Shown in pieces: positions 1 through 8,731 of a stretch of DNA of 41,617 nt (the stretch's first letter is position 1; the number at the start of each line of letters is the position of its first letter). The stretch covers positions 1 through 41,617 of the forward strand of contig CANKMT010000048.1 of assembly GCA_947482825.1 (NCBI GenBank), read 5' to 3'. The position numbers and the translations under genes are program-made. Under the pieces are notes generated by a model, which worked only from the letters and a program-made list of their open reading frames with translations, made no database searches and was not told the DNA's origin. The stretch is from Betaproteobacteria bacterium (GTDB lineage: Bacteria; Pseudomonadota; Gammaproteobacteria; Burkholderiales; SG8-39).

Positions 1-209
1 AGGACCAGCTTTTCGGCCGGTTCGGCAGCACCGGGGACCGCGATCGGCGCGGCGCGGCCTGCCGCCTCGAATCGCGCAGCGAGGTCGCGCTTTTCCTGTG
101 CACGGCGCGACTGCCAATTGCCGAGCGATATCGTGGCGAAGCATGCGGCAAGCGCGAGCGTGAACCCCCACCAGCGCGGGCGGAATCGAAGGGCGTGCAA
201 TTGGTTCAT
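1..209 (-). CDS. SURF1 family cytochrome oxidase assembly protein (5' part only)
   Basis: The first 69 codons are present; the gene runs off the left edge. The translation starts MNQLHALRFRPRWWG, enters a hydrophobic helix, and continues LGNWQSRRAQEKRDL. The Trp-rich start, the single N-terminal membrane helix and the LGxWQxxRxxxK stretch after it are hallmarks of SURF1, an inner-membrane factor for heme a insertion into cytochrome oxidase subunit I. Its position beyond coxC fits the usual betaproteobacterial order. The coxC terminator lies between it and the oxidase operon, so it probably has its own promoter. The second SURF1 helix is outside the window and cannot be checked. Confidence 0.82.
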   Translation of the reverse strand, partial: MNQLHALRFRPRWWGFTLALAACFATISLGNWQSRRAQEKRDLAARFEAAGRAAPIAVPGAAEPAEKLV

Positions 210-250
210 CAGCGGTGGAATCGGTGCATCCCTTGGGATAGACTGCATTC

Positions 251-448
251 ATGCGTTACGTTGTGATCGTCCTGCTCATCCTGATCATCGCCAGCCTCGG
301 TTCGGGGCTTTATTTCGTCATGCGAGACGAACCCGGATCCAAGCGGGCGGTCAAAGCGCTCGCGGTCCGCGTCGGCTTGTCGATGGCGCTCTTCCTGGCT
401 TTGATGGCCAGCTATTACTTTGGTTTCATCCCGGGCCGCGTTCCCTAG
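251..448 (+). CDS. DUF2909 family twin-transmembrane small protein
   Basis: This 65-residue protein is two hydrophobic helices (about residues 3-23 and 42-58) joined by a short charged loop (RDEPGSKR). Small twin-helix proteins of the DUF2909 family are regularly found beside coxC and SURF1 in betaproteobacteria and are assumed to help oxidase assembly, although the role is not established. The gene runs opposite to its neighbours, is divergent from SURF1 (41 bases between the starts) and converges on coxC. The next upstream plus-strand bases hold no other gene. The family call rests on length, topology and neighbourhood. Confidence 0.75.
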   Translation: MRYVVIVLLILIIASLGSGLYFVMRDEPGSKRAVKALAVRVGLSMALFLALMASYYFGFIPGRVP

Positions 449-460
449 AGTTCACCGCAC

Positions 461-490
461 AAAAAAAGATGCCGCACTGTGTGCGGCATC
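461..490 (-). terminator. Intrinsic terminator of the cytochrome oxidase operon
   Basis: A perfect 10-bp inverted repeat (GATGCCGCAC / GTGCGGCATC, 468-477 and 481-490) closes on a 3-base loop. On the minus strand it is followed directly by seven T (461-467). It lies about 100 bases after the coxC stop codon and just past the end of the convergent DUF2909 gene. The T run is on the coxC side only, so it mainly stops minus-strand transcription. Confidence 0.85.
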
Positions 491-585
491 GAAGTCGCTG
501 CCTCCGGGGTCCCTAGCCCGCGTCTTGGCGCACAACCGTGGGACCCTCCTCCTCGTTGTCCGATAGTTACAAGCTGCCGTGCCGG

Positions 586-1452
586 CTAGAGCCAGTACAC
601 GAAGATGAACAGGCCGAGCCACACCACGTCGACGAAGTGCCAGTACCAGGCCACCGCCTCGAACGCGAAATGCTGGTCCGGCTTGAAGTGCCCGGCCAGG
701 CAGCGCGCCAGGATGACGGCCAGCATGATCGCGCCGAGCGTGACGTGGAAACCATGGAAGCCGGTAAGCATGTAGAACGTCGAGCCGTACACGCCGGTCG
801 TGAGTTTGAGGTTGAGATCCGCGTAGCCATGGCCGTACTCAATCACCTGGCAAACAAGGAAGATCACCCCCAGCGCGACCGTGAAAAACATGAAAAGGTT
901 CAGCAGGCCGCGCTTGTTCTCCTTGAGGGCCCAGTGGGCGACCGTGATCGTCGCGCCCGAGGACAGCAGCAGGAACGTGTTCAAAGCCGGCAGGCCCCAC
1001 GCGCCCATGGGAGAGAATTTCTCCGAGAAACCCGGGCCGGCCGAAGGCCAGTGCGAGGTGAACCCCGGCCATAGGATCTCGTTGTGCAAGAGGCTTCCGA
1101 GGTCGGGCACCGACACCACGCGAAACCAGAACAATGCCCCGAAAAAACCGGCGAAGAACATCACTTCCGAAAAGATGAACCAGCTCATGCCCCAACGGAA
1201 CGAGAGGTCGACCTGCTTGGAGTACATGTGGGTCTCGGACTCGCGGATCACGTCGCCGAACCAGCGGAACATCATGTACAGCAGAAGCACGAAGCCGAAC
1301 GCGAGAGACACCCAGCCGCCGCTCATCCCGTTGAAGACGAACACCGCGCCAAGCGCCATGCAAAACAGCGCCACCGAACCCATGATCGGCCACGGCATCG
1401 GCTGCGGAATGAAATAGGCTGGCGTGCCTTGTGCGGTCGGATGTTGCGACAT
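586..1452 (-). CDS. coxC: Cytochrome c oxidase subunit III
   Basis: Subunit III of the aa3-type cytochrome c oxidase, an inner-membrane protein without redox centres that stabilises the catalytic core. The 288 residues give the usual seven membrane segments. Family stretches are visible: WPIMGS near the start, SEVMFFAGFFGALFW in the middle, and GFHGFHVTLGA and YWHFVDVVWLGLF near the end. It is the last gene of the oxidase operon and ends shortly before a strong terminator. Start chosen at the ATG giving MSQHPTAQG; the soluble N-terminus is short, as is usual. Confidence 0.96.
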   Translation of the reverse strand: MSQHPTAQGTPAYFIPQPMPWPIMGSVALFCMALGAVFVFNGMSGGWVSLAFGFVLLLYMMFRWFGDVIRESETHMYSKQVDLSFRWGMSWFIFSEVMFFAGFFGALFWFRVVSVPDLGSLLHNEILWPGFTSHWPSAGPGFSEKFSPMGAWGLPALNTFLLLSSGATITVAHWALKENKRGLLNLFMFFTVALGVIFLVCQVIEYGHGYADLNLKLTTGVYGSTFYMLTGFHGFHVTLGAIMLAVILARCLAGHFKPDQHFAFEAVAWYWHFVDVVWLGLFIFVYWL

Positions 1453-1549
1453 TTGGTGTTCTCCCGAGTTCCCTGAATACCCTGAATTTCTACCTTGGTT
1501 TCGAGCTAGCTCGTCACCAGCTTCACGCCGACGCTCCGCGCGGCGGCCA

Positions 1550-2104
1550 TCACAACTTGCCTCCCATGCCGGGGACTTCGAAGAACGTGTACGAAAGCGT
1601 GATCGTCTTCATGTCCGCGGGCAGTTTCGGGTCGATAAGGAAAACCACCGGCATGCGCCGCGTCTCGCCTGCGGCGAGCGTTTGCTTGGTGAAGCAGAAG
1701 CATTCGAGCTTGCTGAAATACTGCCCGGCGTGCTGTGGCCCGTAACTGGGCATCGCCTGGCCGGTCACCGGCGTGTCCCGCGTATTGACGATCTCATACT
1801 CGACGGTCATCAATTCGCCGGGATGCACTTCGACGTTGCCCACCAACGGCTTGAAGCGCCACGGCATGCGATGCGCGTTCGCGTCCAGCTCGATGCTGAC
1901 CTTGCGCGTGTAGTCGACTTGGGTGTTCTTCGACGTGGTGGTCGCGATCGGCACGAGGCTGTTGATTCCCAGGGCGACGCAGATCGCCTTGTAGAACGGC
2001 ACCAGCGCGTAACCGAAGCCGAACATGAGCGCGGCGACGATCGAAAGCTTGACCAGCATGCGCCGGTTGTCGCCGGAGAGATGGCTCGCGCCGGTCGCGC
2101 TCAT
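1550..2104 (-). CDS. ctaG: Cytochrome c oxidase assembly protein CtaG/Cox11
   Basis: Cox11-type copper chaperone that delivers copper to the CuB site of subunit I. The 184 residues comprise a short cytosolic start, one membrane helix (about 17-36), and a periplasmic immunoglobulin-like domain with the copper-binding pair C135-F-C137 in the stretch KLECFCF. The ATG overlaps the stop of the preceding small gene (ATGA), which implies translational coupling. The usual DUF2970 gene between ctaG and coxC is absent: the roughly 100 bases between them encode only a 14-codon frame that resembles nothing known. Confidence 0.95.
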   Translation of the reverse strand: MSATGASHLSGDNRRMLVKLSIVAALMFGFGYALVPFYKAICVALGINSLVPIATTTSKNTQVDYTRKVSIELDANAHRMPWRFKPLVGNVEVHPGELMTVEYEIVNTRDTPVTGQAMPSYGPQHAGQYFSKLECFCFTKQTLAAGETRRMPVVFLIDPKLPADMKTITLSYTFFEVPGMGGKL

Positions 2105-2235
2105 CTGAGCAGCCAGTACTTGGCGACGATGGCGAGGAAAAACGCCAACGCCACCGAGGCGAGGATCAACCCGGTCTTGGCGTTGCGGCTCACCGGCGCT
2201 TCCGGATGCGAACCATTCGTGGCCCCGTTGCTCAC
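2101..2235 (-). CDS. Cytochrome oxidase small assembly protein
   Basis: A 44-residue protein starting at GTG and ending AKYWLLR, with one membrane helix (about residues 20-40, GLILASVALAFFLAIVAKYW). Its GTG overlaps the coxA stop (GTGA) and its TGA overlaps the ctaG start (ATGA), so all three are probably translationally coupled. Betaproteobacteria typically carry such a single-helix gene between coxA and ctaG, annotated as a small oxidase assembly protein; its exact job is unknown. It is too short for many gene callers. Confidence 0.8.
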   Translation of the reverse strand: MSNGATNGSHPEAPVSRNAKTGLILASVALAFFLAIVAKYWLLR

Positions 2236-3836
2236 TTGATGGCGGGCGGCGTTTCGAACGAGTGGTAGGGCGCGGGCGAGGGCAGGTGCGTCCATTCGAG
2301 AGAGTCGGCGCCTTCCCACTGCTTGTCGGCGGCCTTCTCGCCGCTCGTGATCGCCTTGACGATGATGTACAGGAACAGCAGCTGCGAGAAACCGAAGCCG
2401 AACGCGCCGATCGAGGAGATCTTGTTCCACGTCTCGAACATCAGCGGATAGTCCGGAATCCGGCGCGGCATTCCCGCAAGGCCCGAGAAGTGCTGCACGA
2501 AGAAGGTGATGTTGAAGAAGATCATCGTCAGCCAGAAGTGCCACTTGCCAAGCGTCTCGTTGTACATCTTTCCGGTCCACTTGGGCAGCCAGAAGTAGAT
2601 GCCGCCGAATGCGGTGAAAAGCGCGCCGGCCACCATCACGTAATGGAAGTGCGCAACCACGTAGTAGGTGTCGTGCAGCTGGATGTCGACTGCCGCGAGC
2701 GCGAGCACCAGGCCCGAGAAGCCGCCCATCGTGAACAGGAACAGGAACCCGAGCGCAAACAGCATTGGCGTCTCGAACGTGAGCGAGCCGCGCCACATCG
2801 TCGCCAGCCAGTTGAAGATCTTGCAGGCCGTCGGCACCGCGATCAGCGTGGTGGCGTACATGAAGAAGAGCTGCCCGGTCACCGGCATGCCGACGGTGTA
2901 CATGTGGTGAGCCCAGACGATGAACGAGAGGATCGCGATCGAGGAGGTCGCATAGACCATCGATGCGTAGCCGAACAGGGGCTTCCTGGAGAACGCCGGC
3001 AGAATCTGCGACACGACGCCGAACGCCGGCAGGATGATGATGTAGACCTCCGGGTGGCCGAAGAACCAGAAGATGTGCTGGTAGAGCACCGGATCGCCGC
3101 CGCCCGCGGCGTTGAAAAACGAGGTGCCGAAGTGGCGATCGGTCAGCGTCATCGTCACCGCGCCCGCGAGAACCGGCATCGACGCGATCAGCAGGTACGC
3201 CGTGATCAGCCAGGTCCAGACGAACAGCGGCATCTTCATCAGCGTCATGCCGGGAGCGCGCATGTTGAGGATCGTGGTCACGATGTTGATCGAACCCATG
3301 ATCGAGGACATGCCGAGCAGGTGGACCGCGAAGATCGTGAGGTCCATGCCCATGCCCATCTGCACCGTGAGCGGCGCGTACATCGTCCAACCCACGCCGG
3401 GGGCGCCGCCGGGCACGAAGAACGACATGATGAGCAGCGACCCCGCGAACGGCAGGATCCAGAACGACCAGTTGTTCATACGCGCAAACGCCATGTCGGG
3501 CGCGCCGATCTGCATCGGGATCAGCCAGTTCGCGAAGCCCACGAAGGCCGGCATGATCGCGCCAAACACCATGATGAGGCCGTGCATGGTGGTCATCTGG
3601 ATGAAGAAGTCCGGGTTCACGATCTGCAGGCCGGGCGAGAACAACTCGGCGCGGATCACCAGCGCCATCGTGCCGCCCACCATGAACATCATGAAGCTGA
3701 ACCACAGGTACATCGTGCCGATGTCCTTGTGGTTGGTGGTGGTGATCCACCGCATCATCCCGCCGTAGCCGTGATGGTGATCCCCGTGGTGGTGATCGTC
3801 CTTGGCGTGGCCGTGATCGTCGATGACTGCGCTCAT
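2232..3836 (-). CDS. coxA: Cytochrome c oxidase subunit I
   Basis: Catalytic subunit of the heme-copper oxidase, which reduces oxygen to water and pumps protons. The 534 residues carry 12 membrane segments. Ligands are visible: low-spin heme a His85 (TTMHG), CuB His261 with the cross-linked Tyr265 (GHPEVY), His310-His311, and His396/His398 in HFHYV. Glu264 in GHPEVY places it in the A1 subgroup, which uses the D and K proton channels. The N-terminus is unusually rich in histidine (HGHAKDDHHHGDHHHG). It follows coxB by about 25 bases in the same operon. Confidence 0.98.
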   Translation of the reverse strand: MSAVIDDHGHAKDDHHHGDHHHGYGGMMRWITTTNHKDIGTMYLWFSFMMFMVGGTMALVIRAELFSPGLQIVNPDFFIQMTTMHGLIMVFGAIMPAFVGFANWLIPMQIGAPDMAFARMNNWSFWILPFAGSLLIMSFFVPGGAPGVGWTMYAPLTVQMGMGMDLTIFAVHLLGMSSIMGSINIVTTILNMRAPGMTLMKMPLFVWTWLITAYLLIASMPVLAGAVTMTLTDRHFGTSFFNAAGGGDPVLYQHIFWFFGHPEVYIIILPAFGVVSQILPAFSRKPLFGYASMVYATSSIAILSFIVWAHHMYTVGMPVTGQLFFMYATTLIAVPTACKIFNWLATMWRGSLTFETPMLFALGFLFLFTMGGFSGLVLALAAVDIQLHDTYYVVAHFHYVMVAGALFTAFGGIYFWLPKWTGKMYNETLGKWHFWLTMIFFNITFFVQHFSGLAGMPRRIPDYPLMFETWNKISSIGAFGFGFSQLLFLYIIVKAITSGEKAADKQWEGADSLEWTHLPSPAPYHSFETPPAIK

Positions 3837-3860
3837 TGGGTGTCTCTCCTAAGGAATCCG

Positions 3861-5003
3861 TTACTTGCGCAGGGCCTTGATCTCGGCGGGCTGGATCAGC
3901 TCGCCGGTCTTGTTGCCCCAGGCATTGCGTTCGTAGGTCACGACCGCAGCGATATCGGTGTCATTGAGCTGTTTGGCGAACGCAGCCATGGCGGTGTTCG
4001 GCTTGCCGTTCAGGACGATGTCGATGTGGCCGGCTTTCGGCCCGATCGTGATCTTGCCGCCGTCCAGCGGCGGGAACGCAGGAGGCGTGCCCTTGCCGTT
4101 GGCCTGGTGGCAGGCGACACAGTTGGCCGCGTAGACCTTCTCGCCGCGCGCCTTGATGTCGTCGAGCGTCCAGACCTTGGCCGGATCGTCGGCCGCCGCG
4201 GCGAGCTTCTTCTTCTCGCCGTCGACCCATTTGGTGTAATCCTCTGCACTGACCACGCGCACCACGATCGGCATGAAGCCGTGCTCCTTGCCGCACAACT
4301 CGACGCATTGCCCGCGGAAGGTGCCGATCTTTTCGGCCTTGAAATGGATGTCGCGGATGAAACCCGGGATCGCGTCCTGCTTGGCGCCGAAGGCAGGCAC
4401 GCCCCAGGCGTGGATCACGTCGGCGGCCGTGGTGAGGATGCGGATCTTCTTGCCCACCGGGACCACTAGTTCGTTGTCCACCTCAAGCAGGTAGTTCTCG
4501 CCCTTGGCGGCGGTGCCCTCGATCTGGTCGCGCGGCGTGGAGAGCTTGGACACGAAGCTGATCCCCTCGCCCTCGCCTTTGATGTAGTCGTAGCCCCACT
4601 TCCACTGGTGGCCCGTGACCTTGATCGTGAGGTCCGAGTTCGAAGTGTCCTTCTGCGCGATCACCGCGCGCGTGGCGGGCCAGGCGATGACGACCAGGAT
4701 CAGGAAGGGAATGACGGTCCAAATGATCTCGACGGTCGTGTTCTCGTGGAAATTCGCTGCTTTGTGGCCCTTCGACTTGCGGTGCGCGAACACCGAATAG
4801 AACATCACACCGAACACGCCGACGAAGATCACGACAATCAGCACCATCACGTATTCGTGCAGGCTGTGGATGTCGTCGGCGATCTTGGTCGCGGCCGGCT
4901 GCAGGTTCCACACCAGCGCATGCGCACTGCCGGCCGCCGCAATCGCGAAGAGCCCCGCGATCAGCGCCCACTGTCCGGATTTTCGTGCCGAGAACTGTTG
5001 CAT
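3861..5003 (-). CDS. coxB: Cytochrome c oxidase subunit II with C-terminal cytochrome c domain
   Basis: Accepts electrons from cytochrome c at the binuclear CuA site. The 380 residues hold a signal peptide (cleavage probably after AHA at about 29), two membrane helices (about 51-72 and 92-112), and a cupredoxin domain with CuA ligands His198, Cys233, Glu235, Cys237, His241 and Met244. A covalent heme domain follows (C295-V-A-C298-H299, with Met339 as likely sixth ligand), a fused arrangement common in this phylum. The ATG at 5003 is chosen over an upstream frame start at 5168 because it gives the signal peptide and follows an AAGGGTGAG ribosome site. Confidence 0.96.
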   Translation of the reverse strand: MQQFSARKSGQWALIAGLFAIAAAGSAHALVWNLQPAATKIADDIHSLHEYVMVLIVVIFVGVFGVMFYSVFAHRKSKGHKAANFHENTTVEIIWTVIPFLILVVIAWPATRAVIAQKDTSNSDLTIKVTGHQWKWGYDYIKGEGEGISFVSKLSTPRDQIEGTAAKGENYLLEVDNELVVPVGKKIRILTTAADVIHAWGVPAFGAKQDAIPGFIRDIHFKAEKIGTFRGQCVELCGKEHGFMPIVVRVVSAEDYTKWVDGEKKKLAAAADDPAKVWTLDDIKARGEKVYAANCVACHQANGKGTPPAFPPLDGGKITIGPKAGHIDIVLNGKPNTAMAAFAKQLNDTDIAAVVTYERNAWGNKTGELIQPAEIKALRK

Positions 5004-5020
5004 GCTCACCCTTTCGATTC

Positions 5021-5515
5021 CTATTTCCGTAATCTTCTCGTCAGCTCGCCTGCGAGGTCCAATCGTCCCTGCGTCGGCAGGTGCCGGCCGATCTCGAGGC
5101 TGCGCCCCGACTCTGCCAGAAAGACACGCATGCTGTGACCTTTGCCGGCAACTCTCACGCTTGCCCAAGCCGTATTGAACTCGTGGTAGCGGACAAAATC
5201 CGATTCACGCACTTCCACCTTCACACTGCCTTCGCCGAGTTCGATGTGCTCGTAATCACCCGCATGGCGCCCGTTCAATGTGAACGCAATTCCCAACGCC
5301 AGGATCTCGATTCCAGCAAAAGGCAGGATCACCCAGGCCCCCAGCGCGGCAAACCCCGCCGCGATGCCCATCGTCACGACCGCGATCGACCCGTAGACCC
5401 ACATCAGGCCGGAGGGAGAGATCGAACAGTTGCGCTTGAGGAGCAGGCTGAACCCGGATCCCTGCCCTTGGAACGCCAATTGTTGGCGGGGAAATTCCTG
5501 ACTCCAGCCGATCAT
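5021..5515 (-). CDS. DUF2244 domain protein, first gene of the oxidase operon
   Basis: A 164-residue protein with two adjacent membrane helices (about 42-82) after the motif RNCSISPSG, followed by a soluble domain ending RRLRK. This is the pattern of the DUF2244 family, predicted integral-membrane proteins often next to oxidase genes. Its stop lies 17 bases before the coxB start, so it is probably cotranscribed and may assist assembly; no activity is known. Start at ATG 5515 (MIGWSQEF) is preferred to the longer frame from 5578, whose extra residues do not look conserved. The 113-base gap upstream should contain the operon promoter, but no convincing boxes were seen. Confidence 0.78.
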   Translation of the reverse strand: MIGWSQEFPRQQLAFQGQGSGFSLLLKRNCSISPSGLMWVYGSIAVVTMGIAAGFAALGAWVILPFAGIEILALGIAFTLNGRHAGDYEHIELGEGSVKVEVRESDFVRYHEFNTAWASVRVAGKGHSMRVFLAESGRSLEIGRHLPTQGRLDLAGELTRRLRK

Positions 5516-5628
5516 GGAAGCGTAGTCGCGGCACCGCGATAAGACACCTCGTAAGGTATCACAGGCAGGGCCTGGCAAACAAGGTGGAGTCCGGGATAAA
5601 GCCTCGTATATAGAGGGGTTTTCGGGAT

Positions 5629-6477
5629 CTATCTATGCGAACGCGAATCGCTTCGGAGATTTACGATCGCATGTCCTTCGGCGGTCCGGCGTGGCACCGG
5701 TTTCCATGCATGCCCGTACACGACCTCGATGGTTGCCGGCAAACGGCCATCTTGCATGCTTCGCCCGAGCGCCACCCGGACCCGCTCCCAATGGGCCGGC
5801 GCGAACAACCCGGGCGAGCGGCGTTCAAGCGCGCAGGTTTGCCCGGTCGCCCTCAAGTCCGCCACCATCGCATCAATGCCGGGGTAGGTCAGCGTGATGG
5901 TTTCGGTGTCCATCACCGGCGCGGCAAACCCTGCGGCGACGAGCATGTCGCCGAGGTCATGCATGTCGATGAATGAATGGACGCGCGCCGCCCCGGGAAC
6001 GTCCGCAAACGCCGCGCGAAGCTCCTTCAGCGTATCCGGACCAAGCGTGCTGAACATCAGCAGGCCATCGACCTCGAGCACGCGATGAAACTCGCAGATC
6101 GCAGCCTGCGGGTCTTCACCCCAATGCAATCCCATGTTGGACCAGACGAGCGAGAAACTGCGCGACGCGAGCGGGAGCCTGCCGATATCGGCGCACACGG
6201 CCGTCGTGCCGCCCTTGCCCCTCAGGCGATCGAGCAAGCCGGGCGGCGCGATCCTCTGCAGCATCCCGATCGACAAATCCACGCCCACCAGGTGCGCGCC
6301 GCGATAGCGACGCAGGAGCCGCGCCGCCTGCGGCGCCGGGCCACAACCGGCGTCGAGGATGCGCGCCGGGGCCAGCTTCACGTAGTCGAGCCGCTCGAGC
6401 ATTCGATTGCCGACTTCCTGCTCGAGGCGCGCGGCACCCAGATACCGCGCGGCGGCGCGATCGGCGTTGCGACGCAC
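5629..6477 (-). CDS. bioC: Malonyl-ACP O-methyltransferase BioC
   Basis: SAM-dependent methyltransferase that caps malonyl-ACP to start pimelate synthesis for biotin. The class I methyltransferase motif I, ILDAGCG, is at residues 40-46, followed by acidic VGVDLS and the motif SNMGLHW, typical of BioC. The listed start is a GTG; homologs usually begin further upstream with an IDKRxVRR stretch, and here in-frame codons giving YAIDKRCVRR precede the GTG without any ATG. A CTG at 6528 could be the true start, adding 17 residues. It follows the amidase on the same strand. A general methyltransferase role cannot be excluded. Confidence 0.82.
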   Translation of the reverse strand: MRRNADRAAARYLGAARLEQEVGNRMLERLDYVKLAPARILDAGCGPAPQAARLLRRYRGAHLVGVDLSIGMLQRIAPPGLLDRLRGKGGTTAVCADIGRLPLASRSFSLVWSNMGLHWGEDPQAAICEFHRVLEVDGLLMFSTLGPDTLKELRAAFADVPGAARVHSFIDMHDLGDMLVAAGFAAPVMDTETITLTYPGIDAMVADLRATGQTCALERRSPGLFAPAHWERVRVALGRSMQDGRLPATIEVVYGHAWKPVPRRTAEGHAIVNLRSDSRSHR

Positions 6478-6556
6478 GCAGCGCTTGTCGATCGCGTATT
6501 GGGCGGGCGGCGCTGGAATCGGAGTCAGGCGACAATGATTGCGGCGCGAGGCGCGG

Positions 6557-7921
6557 CTAGGCAGCCACGCGCTGGGTCAGTGGCTCGAGCGCGCGCTCGA
6601 CGCTTGCGGCCACCGACAGCACGCGCCCGTCCTGGAGCGCAAAACCGGCCACCGACAATCCGACCGGCGCCTCACCGGGCGACTGGCATGGAATCGTTGC
6701 GCCGCAACCGTCGAGCACATTGGCAAGCCCGGTGTTTCGAAGCAGGCGCAGGTTCCAGCGGAAATAGTCTTCGTCGCTCTTGTCGGTCTCGGCGATCGTC
6801 GGCGCGCTCGAAGGCGTCGTCGGATACACCATCGCATCGAATGGCGCGCCCAGCGCCTCGGCGCCTCGGATGAAATCCGCGCGGTCGAAGCCGAGCTGGA
6901 TGTAGTCGGCCGCCGTGAAGTCCTTCGCGAGCACCACGCGTTTTGAAACCCGCGGGTCGTATCCGGCGACGCGCGTTTCGAGGCGCTTGCGATGGATCAG
7001 GTAAGCCTCGGCGCCTGCAAATCCGCCGTTCTTGTACAAGTCCATCGAACGCGTGAACGACGGCGCATCGACCTCGGCAATCAGCGCTCCCGCCTTCGAA
7101 AGTTGCGCAAGCGCCCGCTCGAAAGCCGCGGCCACGTTGGCATCCAGGTCCTCGACGAGGAAGCATTTCGGCACCATCAACCGCAGTCCCTTCACGGGCA
7201 ATTCCGGCAACGCACTGGCCGGGTTGCCTGCGAGGATCGCGTCGTACGCCGCGCAACAGGCCACGCTGCCGGCGAGCGGCCCGACCGAGTCGAGCGTCCA
7301 GGAAAGAGGAAAGGCGCCATCGCGCGGAATGCGCCTCGCGGTAGGCTTGAATCCGGCAACGCCGCACAGCGAAGCCGGCACGCGCACCGATCCGCGCGTG
7401 TCCGAACCCAGCCCCATTGCGCACATGCCGTCGGCGACCGCCACGGCGGCGCCCGAAGACGACCCGCCGGGCACGCGCCCGGCCTTGCGGTCATAAGGAT
7501 TCTTCGGTGTGCCGTAATGCGGGTTGAGCCCGACGCCGCCGAAAGCGAACTCCACCATGTTGGTGCGGCCCACGATCACGGCCCCTGCAGCGCGCAGCCG
7601 AGCCACGGCCGGTGCATCGACTACGGCCGGCGGGGCATCGTCAAGGACTTTCGAGCCCGCACGCGTTACGTCACCGGCAACGTCGTACAGGTCTTTCACG
7701 GAAATCGGAAGGCCTTCGACCGGGGAACGAACGATCCCCGCGCGCCGCAGACGATCCGAATGGTCGGCCTCGGCAAGCGCGGTTTCGGCATAGGTCTTCA
7801 GGAACGCGCGTGCGCCTTCGCCGGCGGGGTCGGCGATACGCCCGAGCGCGTCCTCGACGAGCTTGCGGCTGGTGGCCTTTCCGGAGGCGAGCGCCTCACC
7901 GAGCTTTGCAATTGTCCACAT
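6557..7921 (-). CDS. Amidase, amidase-signature family
   Basis: A 454-residue hydrolase of the amidase-signature family. The Ser-cisSer-Lys triad is visible: Lys76 in PISVKDL, cis-Ser154 in PGGSSSG, and nucleophile Ser178 in GSDTRGSVRVPAS (the more usual form is GSDTGGS). Substrate specificity cannot be read from sequence; such proteins include GatA, hydrolases of amides and related enzymes, and with no gatB or gatC beside it this is unlikely to be GatA. It is divergent from comF with 95 bases between the starts and lies upstream of bioC on the same strand. Confidence 0.92.
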   Translation of the reverse strand: MWTIAKLGEALASGKATSRKLVEDALGRIADPAGEGARAFLKTYAETALAEADHSDRLRRAGIVRSPVEGLPISVKDLYDVAGDVTRAGSKVLDDAPPAVVDAPAVARLRAAGAVIVGRTNMVEFAFGGVGLNPHYGTPKNPYDRKAGRVPGGSSSGAAVAVADGMCAMGLGSDTRGSVRVPASLCGVAGFKPTARRIPRDGAFPLSWTLDSVGPLAGSVACCAAYDAILAGNPASALPELPVKGLRLMVPKCFLVEDLDANVAAAFERALAQLSKAGALIAEVDAPSFTRSMDLYKNGGFAGAEAYLIHRKRLETRVAGYDPRVSKRVVLAKDFTAADYIQLGFDRADFIRGAEALGAPFDAMVYPTTPSSAPTIAETDKSDEDYFRWNLRLLRNTGLANVLDGCGATIPCQSPGEAPVGLSVAGFALQDGRVLSVAASVERALEPLTQRVAA

Positions 7922-8016
7922 TGGGCGGGGATAGTCTGCTGGGGAAGGCGCAGATTCTCAGGCTCGCGGGCGAGTGGCGTCAACCGAACTTGCGCGTTGA
8001 CGCATAATCGCCGGCA

Positions 8017-8727
8017 ATGAAACCGCCCTCGTGGTCACGCAGCGCAGCCGCGCTCGCCGAGCGCCTGTTCGGCGGCACCTGCTACCTGTGCCGCGGCGCC
8101 AGCCGCGGCCTCCTCTGCGCGCCGTGCATCGCAGACCTGCCGTACCTTGAGCGGCCAAGATGCCCGCTGTGCGCGCTGCCCTCGCTTGATGGCAGGACCT
8201 GTGGCCGGTGCCTCGGCGAGAGTCCGGCGTACGACGCGACCTTCGCGGTTTTCGCCTATGACTTCCCGGCCGACGTGCTGGTCCGGGGCCTCAAGTTCAA
8301 TGGCGAGCTTGCCCTCGCGCCATTTCTTGCTGACGAACTGCGATCCGAACTCGGGCCCCATCCGGACGAGACCGTTGACTTCGTGATTCCGGTGCCGCTG
8401 CATGATCTTCGCCTCAGGCATCGGGGGTACAACCAGTCGATGGAGATCGCGCGGAGCCTTGCCGGGCCCCTCAATCTCACCGTCGCGCCGGACCTCTGCG
8501 TCCGGGTGCGGGATACGGCGGCCCAGTTCGAGCTTCCGAGGAAGGCGCGCCACGACAACGTGCGCAACGCTTTCTCGTGCCGCCGCGCCGTCGAGGGAAA
8601 ACGCATCGCCGTGGTGGACGACGTGATGACGACGGGCGCCACGCTGCACGAAGTAGCTGCAACGCTGAAGAAATTCGGCGCGGCGCGGGTCGTCAACTGG
8701 GTCGTCGCCCGCACCCCGGCCGACTGA
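8017..8727 (+). CDS. comF: ComF family phosphoribosyltransferase-like protein
   Basis: ComF/GntX family protein, linked to DNA uptake (natural transformation) in several bacteria. The N-terminal third has four CxxC pairs (C22/C25, C34/C37, C49/C52, C62/C65), likely zinc-binding. The C-terminal domain resembles type I phosphoribosyltransferases, with the PRPP-loop motif [11 protein letters not shown] near residue 200. Length 236 is normal. trmL starts a few bases after its stop, so the two are probably cotranscribed. A perfect inverted repeat GTCAAC/GTTGAC (7979-8001) and a CATAAT box (8003-8008) lie just ahead of the ATG. Confidence 0.92.
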   Translation: MKPPSWSRSAAALAERLFGGTCYLCRGASRGLLCAPCIADLPYLERPRCPLCALPSLDGRTCGRCLGESPAYDATFAVFAYDFPADVLVRGLKFNGELALAPFLADELRSELGPHPDETVDFVIPVPLHDLRLRHRGYNQSMEIARSLAGPLNLTVAPDLCVRVRDTAAQFELPRKARHDNVRNAFSCRRAVEGKRIAVVDDVMTTGATLHEVAATLKKFGAARVVNWVVARTPAD

Positions 8728-8731
8728 ACCC

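Noticed and set aside
1506..1549. A 14-codon frame between ctaG and coxC
   Set aside because: DUF2970 genes usually lie here, but this frame (MAAARSVGVKLVTS) shows no resemblance and is too short to support.
2262..4469. A 735-codon plus-strand open frame opposite coxA and coxB
   Set aside because: It is antisense to clearly conserved genes, rich in Arg/His/Glu from complementary GC-biased codons, and has no family features.
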